A DNA stretch of 64,000 nt, taken from the NCBI GenBank assembly GCA_003576685.1, contig QOZR01000004.1, forward strand, positions 186,001-250,000, given 5' to 3'. The notes beneath the pieces are model-generated. The model had not been told where the DNA came from. It saw only the letters and a program-made list of their open reading frames with translations, and searched no databases. Shown in pieces: positions 9,788 to 18,166 of this stretch (positions within the stretch are counted from its first letter, which is position 1; each line of letters starts with the position of its first letter). Origin of the DNA: Virgifigura deserti (lineage in GTDB: Bacteria > Pseudomonadota > Alphaproteobacteria > Dongiales > Dongiaceae). The position numbers and the translations under genes were made by a program.

Positions 9788-10693
9788 ATGACGGTGTCCA
9801 GGCAATTCCTGCCCCTCGGACTGCTCGCCTCCCTTCTAGCGGCCGGCTGCGCGCTGCCGCCGACGGTCGGAAACGGTCCATCGGCCCCGGATTCGGTCGT
9901 CGCCTGCTACGATACCGCTCGCGAGCTCGTCATCCGCACCCCGGCCGCACTCTGCCAGGGCGAAATCGTCGACGCGCGGAAGGCGGCGAAGATCGAGGCG
10001 GCACGAAGCCGGCGAACGCAGACGGCGGCCCGCAAGCTGCGCCCGGAGACGGTGCCCGCCGACCGCCGGCTGGCCGGAAACGGCACCGGGCTGCTGGTCG
10101 GAGACGGCGAGATTCTGACCAATTTCCATGTCGTTCAGAATTGCCCGATCGTGACCGTGACATCGGTGGATGGTACGAATGCCCCCTCCACCGTTCGGAC
10201 GGCGGACGCCGCCAAGGATCTCGCAATCCTCTCGAGCGATCTGGAGACCTCCGGGGTCGCCGTCTTCAATTCCGACCCCGCATCGGCCAGCCCTTACCGC
10301 CTCGCTGTCGTCGGCTATCCGAAACAGGGGCAGACGACCGTCGCTTCAAGCCTAACCCCCGCAATCGCCCGCCCCCAGGACCTGAGCGCGCAAGACCCGA
10401 TGTTCCTCGTCGGCGGATCGGTTTGGCCGGGTCACAGCGGCAGCCCGCTCGTCGATCAGAGCGGGAACGTCGTCGGAGTCGTACGGGCAAAGCTCGATGC
10501 CGTCAAACTGTACCAGAAAACGGGGGAGCTGGCCGACAATGTCGGCCTGGCAATTTCCAACGCCGTCATCCTCGAGTTCCTCGAGTCCAGCGGCGTCGCC
10601 GTCCGCCTGAGCCCGTCCACCGCGACGCTGACTGACGAGGAGATTCTCGCGAAATCCCAAGGTTTCGTGGTGCGCGTCAACTGCTGGCGCTGA
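9788..10693 (+). CDS. Trypsin-like serine protease, predicted lipoprotein
   Basis: A 301-residue protein with a lipoprotein signal peptide ('LLAAGC', Cys21 predicted to be acylated) after a short basic start. A chymotrypsin-fold protease domain follows, with the triad readable as His114 ('TNFHVV'), Asp144 ('AKDLAIL') and Ser217 ('GHSGSP'). No PDZ domain follows, so it is shorter than DegP/HtrA. It should act on the periplasmic side. Placement within the exosortase locus suggests processing or quality control of exported proteins, but that is inference only. Confidence 0.85.
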   Translation: MTVSRQFLPLGLLASLLAAGCALPPTVGNGPSAPDSVVACYDTARELVIRTPAALCQGEIVDARKAAKIEAARSRRTQTAARKLRPETVPADRRLAGNGTGLLVGDGEILTNFHVVQNCPIVTVTSVDGTNAPSTVRTADAAKDLAILSSDLETSGVAVFNSDPASASPYRLAVVGYPKQGQTTVASSLTPAIARPQDLSAQDPMFLVGGSVWPGHSGSPLVDQSGNVVGVVRAKLDAVKLYQKTGELADNVGLAISNAVILEFLESSGVAVRLSPSTATLTDEEILAKSQGFVVRVNCWR

Positions 10694-10711
10694 GTTAGGC
10701 GCTCTTATGCC

Positions 10712-11881
10712 TCACGCCGCCGATCGCAGGGCAGCCGATGGCCCGGCGCCGATCATGCCGGAGAAAAGCTCGTCATAGGTCGCGATCATCGCCTTCTGAT
10801 CAAAGGTCGAGCGCGCACGCTGCCGGTTCGCCGTGCCGATCTGACGGCGCAGATCGGGATTAAGCAGCAGATCCTCAAGCGCTTGGACGTACTGCTCCTC
10901 GTCATCCCGGCGAACGATCAGCGGCTGGTTCTCCGCGGCGACCATCGACTTGATGTCGCCAACATCGGTGGCGACGATCGGCAAGCCGGCGGCCATTGCC
11001 TCAAGGACCGTGTAGGGCATCTGCTCGGTGTCGGACGACAGCGCAAACAAGTCGAACAGGCCGATGACGCCCTCCGGCCGGTCGATCGGCCCGGCGAAGA
11101 GAACCCGGTCGGCGATCGCGCAGTCGCGCGCCACCGCCTCCAACGCCTGCCGCTCCGGGCCGCCGCCGACCATGACGAGCCGGATCCGGTGCCTCGACGA
11201 CAGCGCCGCGACGGCGCGGATCAGCCGGCCGAAATTCTTCTCCGGCCGGAGTGCGCCAATCGTGCCGATAACGAATTCGTCGGCCTGCAGATCCAGGCGC
11301 GCGGCGGCGGCCGAATCTGGCAGCCGCGCGAAACGGTCGCAATCGATCCCGTTCGGGATGTAGCTGACCCGGGACGGAGCCAGCCGCCAGACATCGAGCG
11401 CGATCCGGCGCAATGTCTGCGACGGCACGACAACACGCGTGGGCCCGGTCAGCGCCAGACGCCGGAACAGGACTCGCCGGCGGAGCTGCCGCCCGTTCGC
11501 CTCGTCCGGCCCGAAGCCGTCCTCGAAATGGAGATGCGGACAAAGCGGCCGCCAGCGGTTCGCCAATCCCCACTCGACCGTCCCCCAATTGTAGGTCACC
11601 AGAAGGTCCGGGTGCAGCCGCGCCAGCATCCGGCGGAACCGCAGAAGGTTATCGAGGCTTAGGCCGCGCGTCTTCGGTGCGTTCAGCGGGACGGACCGGC
11701 AATCGACCGCTGGATCCAACAAGTCGCGGCAGGCGAGATTGCGGTCCATCGCCAACACGGTATGGCGATAGGCATCGGCCCGCGCATTCGCCAGCGTCAC
11801 GAAGCGAATCTGCTGCCCGCCGACCGAGAAGCTGGGAAAAACATGGACGAGGTGAGGAATGGATCCGCGATCTGAAGGCAT
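10712..11881 (-). CDS. GT4-family glycosyltransferase of the exosortase locus
   Basis: About 389 residues from the ATG at 11881. In-frame starts at 11926 and 12028 would give longer forms, and none has a good ribosome-binding site. The N-terminus has the acceptor-side loop 'FSVGGQQIR'. The C-terminal Rossmann half has 'LRPEKNFGRLI' and an E-x7-E type nucleotide-sugar motif in 'TEQMPYTVLEAMAAG'. It resembles the sugar transferases associated with PEP-CTERM/EpsH loci and probably adds a sugar to the lipid-linked repeat unit. It converges on the protease gene and diverges from the small membrane gene at 12096. Confidence 0.86.
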   Translation of the reverse strand: MPSDRGSIPHLVHVFPSFSVGGQQIRFVTLANARADAYRHTVLAMDRNLACRDLLDPAVDCRSVPLNAPKTRGLSLDNLLRFRRMLARLHPDLLVTYNWGTVEWGLANRWRPLCPHLHFEDGFGPDEANGRQLRRRVLFRRLALTGPTRVVVPSQTLRRIALDVWRLAPSRVSYIPNGIDCDRFARLPDSAAAARLDLQADEFVIGTIGALRPEKNFGRLIRAVAALSSRHRIRLVMVGGGPERQALEAVARDCAIADRVLFAGPIDRPEGVIGLFDLFALSSDTEQMPYTVLEAMAAGLPIVATDVGDIKSMVAAENQPLIVRRDDEEQYVQALEDLLLNPDLRRQIGTANRQRARSTFDQKAMIATYDELFSGMIGAGPSAALRSAA

Positions 11882-12095
11882 GAAACGCACCGGCGAGAAT
11901 GTTCCCTTTCTTAGAACCCCTAACATCACCTGTCCATGGTCTGCGGCGTCCCTCCGGCGGGCCATCGGACGGAACGCGATGCAGGCGCATCGCACAGACC
12001 GGCCGTGGGGCCGGCCATGGTTAACCATTCTTTAAAAAATTTGCGATGAATTGGTGACAGTTATTGGACCATATTGGTGAATCCTGGAGAATAGA

Positions 12096-12260
12096 ATGGC
12101 GGACATTCTTGCTGTTGCCTCCGAACGAACCGATCGGCCAGTCGACCGCCGCGGCAGCGGGAAATGGTCACGTCAGTTATGCACCCTCACGATTATCGGC
12201 CTCAGCCTTCTCGGCTGGGCCATCCTCGGCAGCGTATGGCAACAACTGCCTATATTCTGA
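12096..12260 (+). CDS. Small single-pass membrane protein (54 aa), unrecognised
   Basis: A 54-residue open frame starts at an ATG preceded by a good GGAG site eight bases upstream. The N-terminal half is charged and basic, and the C-terminal half is one hydrophobic segment ('TLTIIGLSLLGWAIL', residues about 32-48) ending in a short polar tail. The layout suggests a cytoplasmic tail with one membrane anchor. It stands alone in the divergent region before the glycosyltransferase, within the exopolysaccharide locus. I recognise no family. Confidence 0.55.
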   Translation: MADILAVASERTDRPVDRRGSGKWSRQLCTLTIIGLSLLGWAILGSVWQQLPIF

Positions 12261-12784
12261 CAAGCGGCCGGCCGCAGGTCGTCTATGCAGCCTCGGCGCC
12301 ATGACATAGCCGCACGGCATGCTCCGGGTCTGTCGCGCGGCACATCTCGACCCTACCCGATCGACACGAGCGCCATGTCCCTTTTCGGCCGAGGCCCCTG
12401 TTTCCCAAGGGCCGAACAGCCGGATTCGGAGGAACTACTCTGCAGCATCAGCGTTAGTTGTTCCTCGAATCCTTCTATTTCCTGAGCCAGAAATTCGATC
12501 AACAAGGCCGCCAGCGGGATGGTGTTCATGCTGCAAGTCGATGATTGCCCGGTTACCCGCCGATCGATCATTAATCGGCCCCCTGGCCGATCCCCTGGCG
12601 TGGCGAAGATCTGTCATTTATCAAAGTTTTCTCAGACTTCTCCTAAAGATAATGCAATCTTAAATTCACTCACTTATATTCTCGCCGGTCAGACGTCGAA
12701 ATGATCCGCAGTGCGAAATTATTGGCCTCGTAAATCGCCCCGTAGCAGAGAAACGGGAATGAAAGACCGCATACATCTCCAGCC
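12261..12784. other. Gene-free stretch with an AT-rich right half
   Basis: I see no convincing gene in these 524 bases. Frames that stay open lack ribosome-binding sites and protein-like composition. From about 12600 the base composition drops from GC-rich to distinctly AT-rich, continuing into the first third of the next gene. Promoters of the sugar transferase probably lie here. Confidence 0.6.
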
Positions 12785-14173
12785 ATGATTCGCATTTTTA
12801 ACATATATGTTCCAGGAGCCTTCTTCGTCCTCGGTATTGTCGACATAATACTTCTTTTTGCGTCAATATCCATTGGATTTGTTTTAAGTTATGCAGGAAT
12901 TCAAACGGTATTAGAGGAATCTCCGGAGTCTTTTATACAGAAGGCTAATTTTGTTTTCGTGTCGGTAATATGCCTTTTCACAATGGGGCTTTATCATCGG
13001 CAGTTTATCTTCGATATAAAAGAAGCTGCGCTGCGGGTTATCGTCAGTTTTGTATTCAGCTTTATCGTTCTGTCGATATTGTTTTATATTTTTCAGCCGA
13101 CGCGAATTTGGGTCAGCGCTCTTCTTCCAGGCATTTTCATCGCGATCTGCTCCATTTTCGCAGCCCGGCTGATTTTTCTTCGCGTCGCCGACCTAAACGC
13201 TTTCAAGCGCCGCGTGCTGGTCATGGGGGCCGGACCGCAGGCCCAGCGTGTCGAGGACGTCGAGCGGAAATTCAGGCCGGCGCGGTTCGCCTGCGTCGGC
13301 TTTGTCCAGACCGACCTTTGCGCCGTTTGCGTGGATGAAAAGAAAGTTTTCAAGAAGATCAATGATCTTGCCGCGCTCTGCGAACGGCTGAGCGTCGAGG
13401 AAATCGTCCTGGCGCTGGAGGAGCGACGCGGCAATTTGCCGATGGACACGCTGCTCGCCTGTCGGCTCAAAGGCATACGGGTTCTCAATCTGTCGACCTT
13501 TTGCGAGCGCGAGCTCGGCCAAGTGGAACTGGAGGCGCTCTATCCGAGCTGGTTGATCTTCTCGGACGGTGGCATGCGAGGACGGATCGAACGCGGCGCG
13601 AAGCGTCTGTTCGACATTATCGTCAGCCTCAGCCTGCTGCTGTTCACCCTTCCGGTGACGGCGCTGGCGATCCTCGCCATACTGATCGAGGACGGCCGCC
13701 CTATCTTCTATCGGCAGGAGCGGGTCGGCCTGAATGGCCAGGGCTTCTTCGCGTTGAAATTCCGGAGCATGCGGGTCGACGCGGAAAAGGACGGGATCCC
13801 GCGCTGGGCGGCGATCAACGACTCACGTGTGACAAGGGTCGGCGCAATCATCCGCAAGATGCGGGTCGATGAGATTCCCCAGATCTACAACGTGCTGCGG
13901 GGCGAGATGAGCTTTGTGGGCCCGCGCCCGGAACGCCCGTCGATCGTCGCCGACCTGACGCGGGAGATTCCGTTTTATCAGTATCGTCATGTCGTGAAGC
14001 CGGGCATCACAGGCTGGGCCCAAATCAATTATCCTTACGGCGCATCGATCAAGGACGCCCAGGAAAAGCTGAAGTTCGATCTTTATTACGTCAAGAACTA
14101 CAGCCTCGTCATCGACCTGCTGATCCTAATCCAGACGATTCGCGTCATTCTATGGCCACAGGGCGCTCGCTGA
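12785..14173 (+). CDS. Polyprenyl-phosphate sugar-1-phosphate transferase (initiating glycosyltransferase, exosortase locus type)
   Basis: A 462-residue protein. Four membrane helices lie in the first 130 residues, followed by a CoA-binding-like middle domain ('RRVLVMGAGPQAQ'). A fifth hydrophobic segment leads into the WbaP/PssY-type catalytic domain, with 'FRSMRVDAEKDG', 'RKMRVDEIPQ', 'SFVGPRPERP' and 'VKPGITGWAQINYPYG'. It should load the first sugar phosphate on undecaprenyl phosphate and start the exopolysaccharide repeat unit. Length and domain order match the PEP-CTERM-associated sugar transferase family. The first 400 bases are AT-rich relative to the rest. Confidence 0.92.
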   Translation: MIRIFNIYVPGAFFVLGIVDIILLFASISIGFVLSYAGIQTVLEESPESFIQKANFVFVSVICLFTMGLYHRQFIFDIKEAALRVIVSFVFSFIVLSILFYIFQPTRIWVSALLPGIFIAICSIFAARLIFLRVADLNAFKRRVLVMGAGPQAQRVEDVERKFRPARFACVGFVQTDLCAVCVDEKKVFKKINDLAALCERLSVEEIVLALEERRGNLPMDTLLACRLKGIRVLNLSTFCERELGQVELEALYPSWLIFSDGGMRGRIERGAKRLFDIIVSLSLLLFTLPVTALAILAILIEDGRPIFYRQERVGLNGQGFFALKFRSMRVDAEKDGIPRWAAINDSRVTRVGAIIRKMRVDEIPQIYNVLRGEMSFVGPRPERPSIVADLTREIPFYQYRHVVKPGITGWAQINYPYGASIKDAQEKLKFDLYYVKNYSLVIDLLILIQTIRVILWPQGAR

Positions 14174-14351
14174 CGGACTCGCGGCGCGGAACTTTCCTCT
14201 CGACGGTATCGTTGGTGACCGGTAGATGGCGTTGGCGAACTCGCCACGCCGGGTTCTTCCGTTCTGGAATATCCGCGGTCGCGTCTTCAGGAAGGAGATG
14301 TCGAACCCGCTCCCGCCGGGATGATATCGGTGGCATGGAGAGGTGCAAGGC

Positions 14352-14540
14352 ATGGATTTCGAAGTCGGCGGCCTCTTCGGCCTTCTAATCCTGATCGCGG
14401 ACATCTGGGCAATTGTAAACATCGTGAGGAGCAGCGCCTCGACCGGATCGAAGATCCTGTGGACGATCATCATCCTGATCCTGCCGGTTCTCGGCCTGAT
14501 CATCTGGTTCTTCGCCGGACCGCGCTCGGCGCCGGCCTGA
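14352..14540 (+). CDS. PLDc_N-type small membrane protein
   Basis: A 62-residue protein (65 if the upstream GTG at 14343 is used). It has two hydrophobic helices separated by a short polar turn ('VRSSASTGSKILW'), and the second ends with 'LGLIIWFFAGPR'. This is the pattern of the phospholipase-D-nuclease N-terminal domain found alone in many short bacterial membrane proteins. No catalytic HKD motif is present. It is followed 13 bases later by another small membrane gene, and the two are probably co-transcribed. Confidence 0.72.
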   Translation: MDFEVGGLFGLLILIADIWAIVNIVRSSASTGSKILWTIIILILPVLGLIIWFFAGPRSAPA

Positions 14541-14553
14541 GAAGCCGGCTGGC

Positions 14554-14733
14554 ATGGGTTTCTTCGGCGGCGGACTTTATGGCCTGATCGGCCTTGTCAC
14601 CTTCGTAGTCCTTGTCCTCCGCGACTGGAATGTCTGCGTCGGCATCGGCGGCTGCGCCCTCGCCCTGGTGCTCGATTGGCTCGCCGGCGTCTTTTGGCCG
14701 TTCTATTGGGTCTATGTCCTCTTGGCGGGCTAG
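14554..14733 (+). CDS. Small hydrophobic membrane protein (59 aa)
   Basis: A 59-residue frame begins 13 bases after the PLDc_N gene. It is glycine-rich at the start and contains two to three hydrophobic stretches broken by 'LRDWNVC' near residue 25. Aromatic residues crowd the last third ('FWPFYWVYV'). I do not recognise the family. Its TAG stop is the first triplet of the palindromic repeat that follows. Coding status rests on composition, coupling and length only. Confidence 0.5.
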   Translation: MGFFGGGLYGLIGLVTFVVLVLRDWNVCVGIGGCALALVLDWLAGVFWPFYWVYVLLAG

Positions 14734-14809
14734 GGCCTGATCCGATTTGCTTAAATGAGACGACGATTCACCGATCAGGTTGGCCCAATTTGATCGGATC
14801 GTGCTCTAG
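14731..14809. repeat. Palindromic repeat, copy B (extended form)
   Basis: The left end starts TAGGGCCTGATCCGAT and the right end is TGATCGGATCGTGCTCTAG, both shared with copies A and C. The centre holds an extra segment with GATTCACCGATCAGGTTGG, resembling the centre of copy D at 21314. It therefore looks like a composite of the two subtypes. The first triplet is the stop codon of the preceding gene. Confidence 0.7.
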
Positions 14810-14896
14810 CCATGCGGACGTGACTACTGGCCGACCGGTCACCATATAGGAGCCGTGCCGTCAGTCGGCTTTGCAGAGTCTTTCCCGGTTCGTCAG

Positions 14897-15193
14897 ATGT
14901 ATAGACGCTTGATAATGCTTCTGCCCGCCCTCCTCGGTCTCGCCTGCGCCGGATCCGCGCTCGCCGACACGGCAGATTTCCGCAACGGTCTCGCACCCTA
15001 TCGCTTCAACCCGCCGCCGGAGACACTGTCACCCGCCGAGGAAGGAGCGGCGCAGGCTTATCAGTCGCGTCTGGAGAGCCGGCTGAACCGGCTTGAACGC
15101 CAGCAGTTCGGCGCCGACGCTCTCGAACGGGAGCAGTTGCGCGACACGCGTCGCGAACTCGGACGCGTGGAGCGCCTGCTGAATCAGCGTTAG
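14897..15193 (+). CDS. Secreted small helical protein, unrecognised
   Basis: A 98-residue protein from the ATG at 14897, with a signal peptide ending near 'GSALA'. The mature part is polar and Arg/Glu/Leu-rich. Heptad-like helices in the last 55 residues ('RLESRLNRLERQQFG', 'RRELGRVERLL') suggest a coiled coil in the periplasm. An upstream in-frame ATG at 14855 would bury the signal peptide and is less likely. No family recognised. Confidence 0.6.
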   Translation: MYRRLIMLLPALLGLACAGSALADTADFRNGLAPYRFNPPPETLSPAEEGAAQAYQSRLESRLNRLERQQFGADALEREQLRDTRRELGRVERLLNQR

Positions 15194-15244
15194 CTTATCT
15201 TCAAGGTTAAGCGTTTCTTAAGTCTCGGCGGTCACCTTCGGCCC

Positions 15245-15508
15245 ATGCGCAGCCCGCCCCGCCCTTCGACGATCGCGACCGCTCACCAGCGGACGGCCGC
15301 CCGCTATTGGGAACTGGCGGAGATCGCCGAGAAGACGGGGCATATCGCCCGCGCCCGGGAGTTCGTTGCGCTTGCGCTGAAGTTCGATCAACGAGCCGCC
15401 GCTGTTGCCGGCCGCCTGTCGGACGATCATTCGGGCCTTCGCCGGCCGCTCAAAGCGGCGCGGACGCCGCTGGTCGAGCCAACGGCCGACATCGGGAAGC
15501 CTCTGTAG
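15245..15508 (+). CDS. Hypothetical protein (87 aa)
   Basis: The open frame encodes a basic protein whose centre ('YWELAEIAEKTGHIARAREF') reads like an amphipathic TPR-type helix pair. There is no clear ribosome-binding site, and the ends are low in structure. It lies alone between the coiled-coil secreted protein and a palindromic repeat. I regard it as a plausible but unproven gene. Confidence 0.38.
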   Translation: MRSPPRPSTIATAHQRTAARYWELAEIAEKTGHIARAREFVALALKFDQRAAAVAGRLSDDHSGLRRPLKAARTPLVEPTADIGKPL

Positions 15509-15594
15509 AGGGTCGACTCCGCAACCTCACCCCAGCTCCTGAAGAAAGAAGGGGCCGGGTTGCCCCGTCGCGCCCGCCCCCTATCTTGACGCAC

Positions 15595-15644
15595 AGGGCC
15601 TGATCCGATCACATCGGCTCGATGTGATCGGATCGTGCTCTAGG
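15595..15644. repeat. Palindromic repeat, copy C
   Basis: The arms AGGGCCTGATCCGATCACATCG and CGATGTGATCGGATCGTGCTCT are nearly complementary around a two-base centre. The outer ends are the same as in copies A and B, but the inner arm is different (CACATCG instead of AGGTTG), with matching changes on both sides. The hairpin is thus conserved while the sequence is not. It sits 28 bases before the next start codon. Confidence 0.75.
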
Positions 15645-15671
15645 GGCGACAGAAGACGAGGAGAACAGCGA

Positions 15672-16877
15672 ATGCGGACAGCCCTCCCCGCCTTGGCCAC
15701 CACGGCTCTGACAACTGCCGCTCTGGCGACCACCGCTCTGATCGGCATTGATGAGGCCCGCGCCGTGGATAAGACCTTCGAGACCGACAAGGCGACAATT
15801 CGTGTCCAGACCTTCGCCAAAGGCCTAAGCCATCCGTGGGGCCTCGCCTTCCTGCCGGACGGAGGAATGCTGGTGACGGAGCGCGGGGGCAATCTGCGCA
15901 TCGTTTCGCCGGAAGGCGAGCTCTCCGATCCGCTCGACGGGGTGCCCGAAGTCGACGCGCGAAACCAGGGCGGACTGCTCGACGTCGCGCTCGATCCGAA
16001 CTTCGAGGAGAACCGGCTGGTCTATCTGAGCTACGCGGAGCCCGGCGAGGGCGGCAACAGCACGGCCGTCGCCCGCGGCGAGCTCGCCGAGGGTGACCCC
16101 TCGCGTCTTGCCAATGTCGAAGTCATCTTTTCCCAGGAACCGAAGCTCCCAAGCACGGCGCATTTCGGCTCGTGCCTCGTCTTCGATAATGACGGCCATC
16201 TCTTCGTCACGCTCGGCGAGCGTTACGACGAGGAATTCCGGACCCAGGCGCAGGACCTCGACTCCCATCTCGGCAAGGTGGTCCGCATCCATCCGGACGG
16301 ATCGGTGCCGGACGACAATCCCTTCGTCGGGCAGGAGGGCGCACTTCCCGAGATCTGGTCCTATGGCCACCGCAACTCGCAAGGCGCCGCCCTCCATCCC
16401 GAGACCGGCGTCTTCTGGATGCATGAGCATGGCCCGAAGGGCGGCGACGAGATCAACATTCCCGAGGCCGGAAAGAACTATGGCTGGCCGGTGGTCTCCT
16501 ATGGAGTCAATTATGACGGCACGCCGGTCGGCACCGGCGAGCAGACGGCCCAGGGCATGGAGGAGCCGATCTATTACTGGACGCCCTCGATCGGCCCGTC
16601 GGGCATGGCCTTCTACACAGCCGACGCGATTCCCGGCTGGCAGGGCGATCTCTTCATCGGCGGCCTGGCGATCCCGAAGCTCGTCCGGCTCGAGATCGAC
16701 GGTCAGCGAGTGACGGCAGAGGAGGACCTGATTGCCGCCCTGGGTCTCCGCATCCGCGATGTCGTCCAGGGTCCCGACGGCGCCCTGTATCTTTTGACGG
16801 ACGAGCCGGATGGCGAGATCCTGCGCATCACGTCCGCCGTCGAGGAGCCGGCGACCGCGACGGGGCAGACAGACTAG
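15672..16877 (+). CDS. PQQ-dependent soluble sugar dehydrogenase (Asd/YliI type)
   Basis: A 401-residue protein from the ATG at 15672, preceded by GAGGAG. It has a signal peptide (about residues 1-33) and a six-bladed propeller of the soluble glucose/aldose sugar dehydrogenase family. Motifs include 'HPWGLAFLPDG', 'NQGGLLDVALDP', 'HRNSQGAALHP', 'HEHGPKGGDEIN' and 'YYWTPSIGPSGMAFY'. The His in the early strand and the 'GPKGGDE' segment are typical PQQ/calcium surroundings. It should oxidise free aldoses in the periplasm. No PQQ biosynthesis gene is in the window. Its stop TAG lies in a TAGAGCC sequence resembling the repeat ends. Confidence 0.88.
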   Translation: MRTALPALATTALTTAALATTALIGIDEARAVDKTFETDKATIRVQTFAKGLSHPWGLAFLPDGGMLVTERGGNLRIVSPEGELSDPLDGVPEVDARNQGGLLDVALDPNFEENRLVYLSYAEPGEGGNSTAVARGELAEGDPSRLANVEVIFSQEPKLPSTAHFGSCLVFDNDGHLFVTLGERYDEEFRTQAQDLDSHLGKVVRIHPDGSVPDDNPFVGQEGALPEIWSYGHRNSQGAALHPETGVFWMHEHGPKGGDEINIPEAGKNYGWPVVSYGVNYDGTPVGTGEQTAQGMEEPIYYWTPSIGPSGMAFYTADAIPGWQGDLFIGGLAIPKLVRLEIDGQRVTAEEDLIAALGLRIRDVVQGPDGALYLLTDEPDGEILRITSAVEEPATATGQTD

Positions 16878-17356
16878 AGCCAGATTCTAGGGTCCTGTCT
16901 CGCGGTCCGAATCGCCGTGGCGCCGCCTGATACAGGTGAGACCGCTTATGTTCACCCTGCCTGTTGACAGCGACGCCGAGGGCGAGTAGATCGTCGCGGC
17001 TCCCCACACTCAAGCCCGAGATGCCGGCGCGATCCGCCGGCTTGACATCAAAAGGCCGATCATGAACAGCGCCCGAATTCGGGGTAGGACGGCTTCAAGA
17101 CGACCCACGGCAGGCTTGGCCACGGCAGGCTTGGCCACGACGGACCCAGACCAGCCGTCGGATGCCGTCGTGCCACTACCGGATTGGCAGTGGAAGCCCA
17201 GCTTCTGGACCATCGGATTCGAAGACTTGACGGGCAGTCTCCACCAACCGGGTTGACCACGCAAAGATCCGCCCGAGCGGTCCATCCGAGGGAACCCGCC
17301 CGAGGAAAATTAACCGAGGGAACGGCCCGTTGCGCCTGCCCGACTCCAGAGCCGGT
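16878..17356. other. Gene-free stretch with a short tandem repeat
   Basis: I see no supported gene in these 479 bases. A 15-base unit beginning CCACGGCAGG is repeated twice with a third partial copy at 17105-17139. A 64-codon frame across it has repeat-derived low complexity and no ribosome-binding site. Confidence 0.6.
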
Positions 17357-17887
17357 CTACGCGGCCTTCGTCACGTTCGTCGGCGTCTTTCGCCCCGCAG
17401 ATCCTCCGGCTTTCGTCCGGCCGGCGGAGGCTTCGGACCGCGATGACGGCGCATTGCCCTTGCGCCCAAGCCCGTATTCATGCGCGAGCTGGGACCGCCG
17501 CTTGGCATATTCCGGCGCAACCAGCGGATAATCGCTTCGCAGATTGAACATCTCGCGATATTCGCGCGGCGTCACATGATGCGTCGTCGTCAGGTGCCGC
17601 TTGAGCATCTTGTGCTTCTCGCCACACAGCAGGCAGATGACATGGTTCCGGCTCACCGACTTCTGGATCGGCACGGCCGGCGTCACGGGTGACGTCGCCG
17701 CCTCGGCCCGGCCCTCGGCGGCGCGAAGCCCGCTCGCGACAGAGCTGATCACCTGCGGAAGCTCGCCCGCCGAGACGGCATTGTGTGCGAGATAGGAGGT
17801 GACGATCCGCGTCGTCATTTCCGCGATCCGGATATCTTCGCTCCCAATCTTCTCGTGGTCTTGTTCTGTCATGTCTATTCGACTCAT
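17357..17887 (-). CDS. MucR/Ros-family zinc-finger transcriptional regulator
   Basis: A 176-residue protein. An internal ATG at 17872 gives a 171-residue form. The N-terminal helical part ('TTRIVTSYLAHNAV') is the MucR dimerisation/oligomerisation region. The centre has the zinc finger 'CLLCGEKHKMLKRHL' with C-x2-C-x9-H-x4-H spacing and the following 'VTPREYREMF' helix. The C-terminal 40 residues are a basic, low-complexity tail. MucR proteins are alphaproteobacterial regulators of exopolysaccharide, motility and cell-cycle genes, which fits an exopolysaccharide locus about 3 kb upstream, though no target is shown here. Confidence 0.92.
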   Translation of the reverse strand: MSRIDMTEQDHEKIGSEDIRIAEMTTRIVTSYLAHNAVSAGELPQVISSVASGLRAAEGRAEAATSPVTPAVPIQKSVSRNHVICLLCGEKHKMLKRHLTTTHHVTPREYREMFNLRSDYPLVAPEYAKRRSQLAHEYGLGRKGNAPSSRSEASAGRTKAGGSAGRKTPTNVTKAA

Positions 17888-18166
17888 CTGTTAGGGTGTT
17901 TGATCCCTAAGATAAGAACCCGGTTGCTGGATTCTAACCCTCCCGGGCCAGGAGACTGCAGAAACACCAATAAAGACCACGAAGAACCCGCTTCCCTTAC
18001 CGGCCACGGTGTCGCGCAAATGGAAGATGTCACTCGCGGTCCGATCGCAACGCTTGAATACCAAGCATTGGAACCATCGCACTGGACCTAGAGATAGCGT
18101 TGTCATCAAGACGACCGGATCGAACCAAGTGTCACAACGACATCTGGTCGAGCCCCTGAATCTGTC

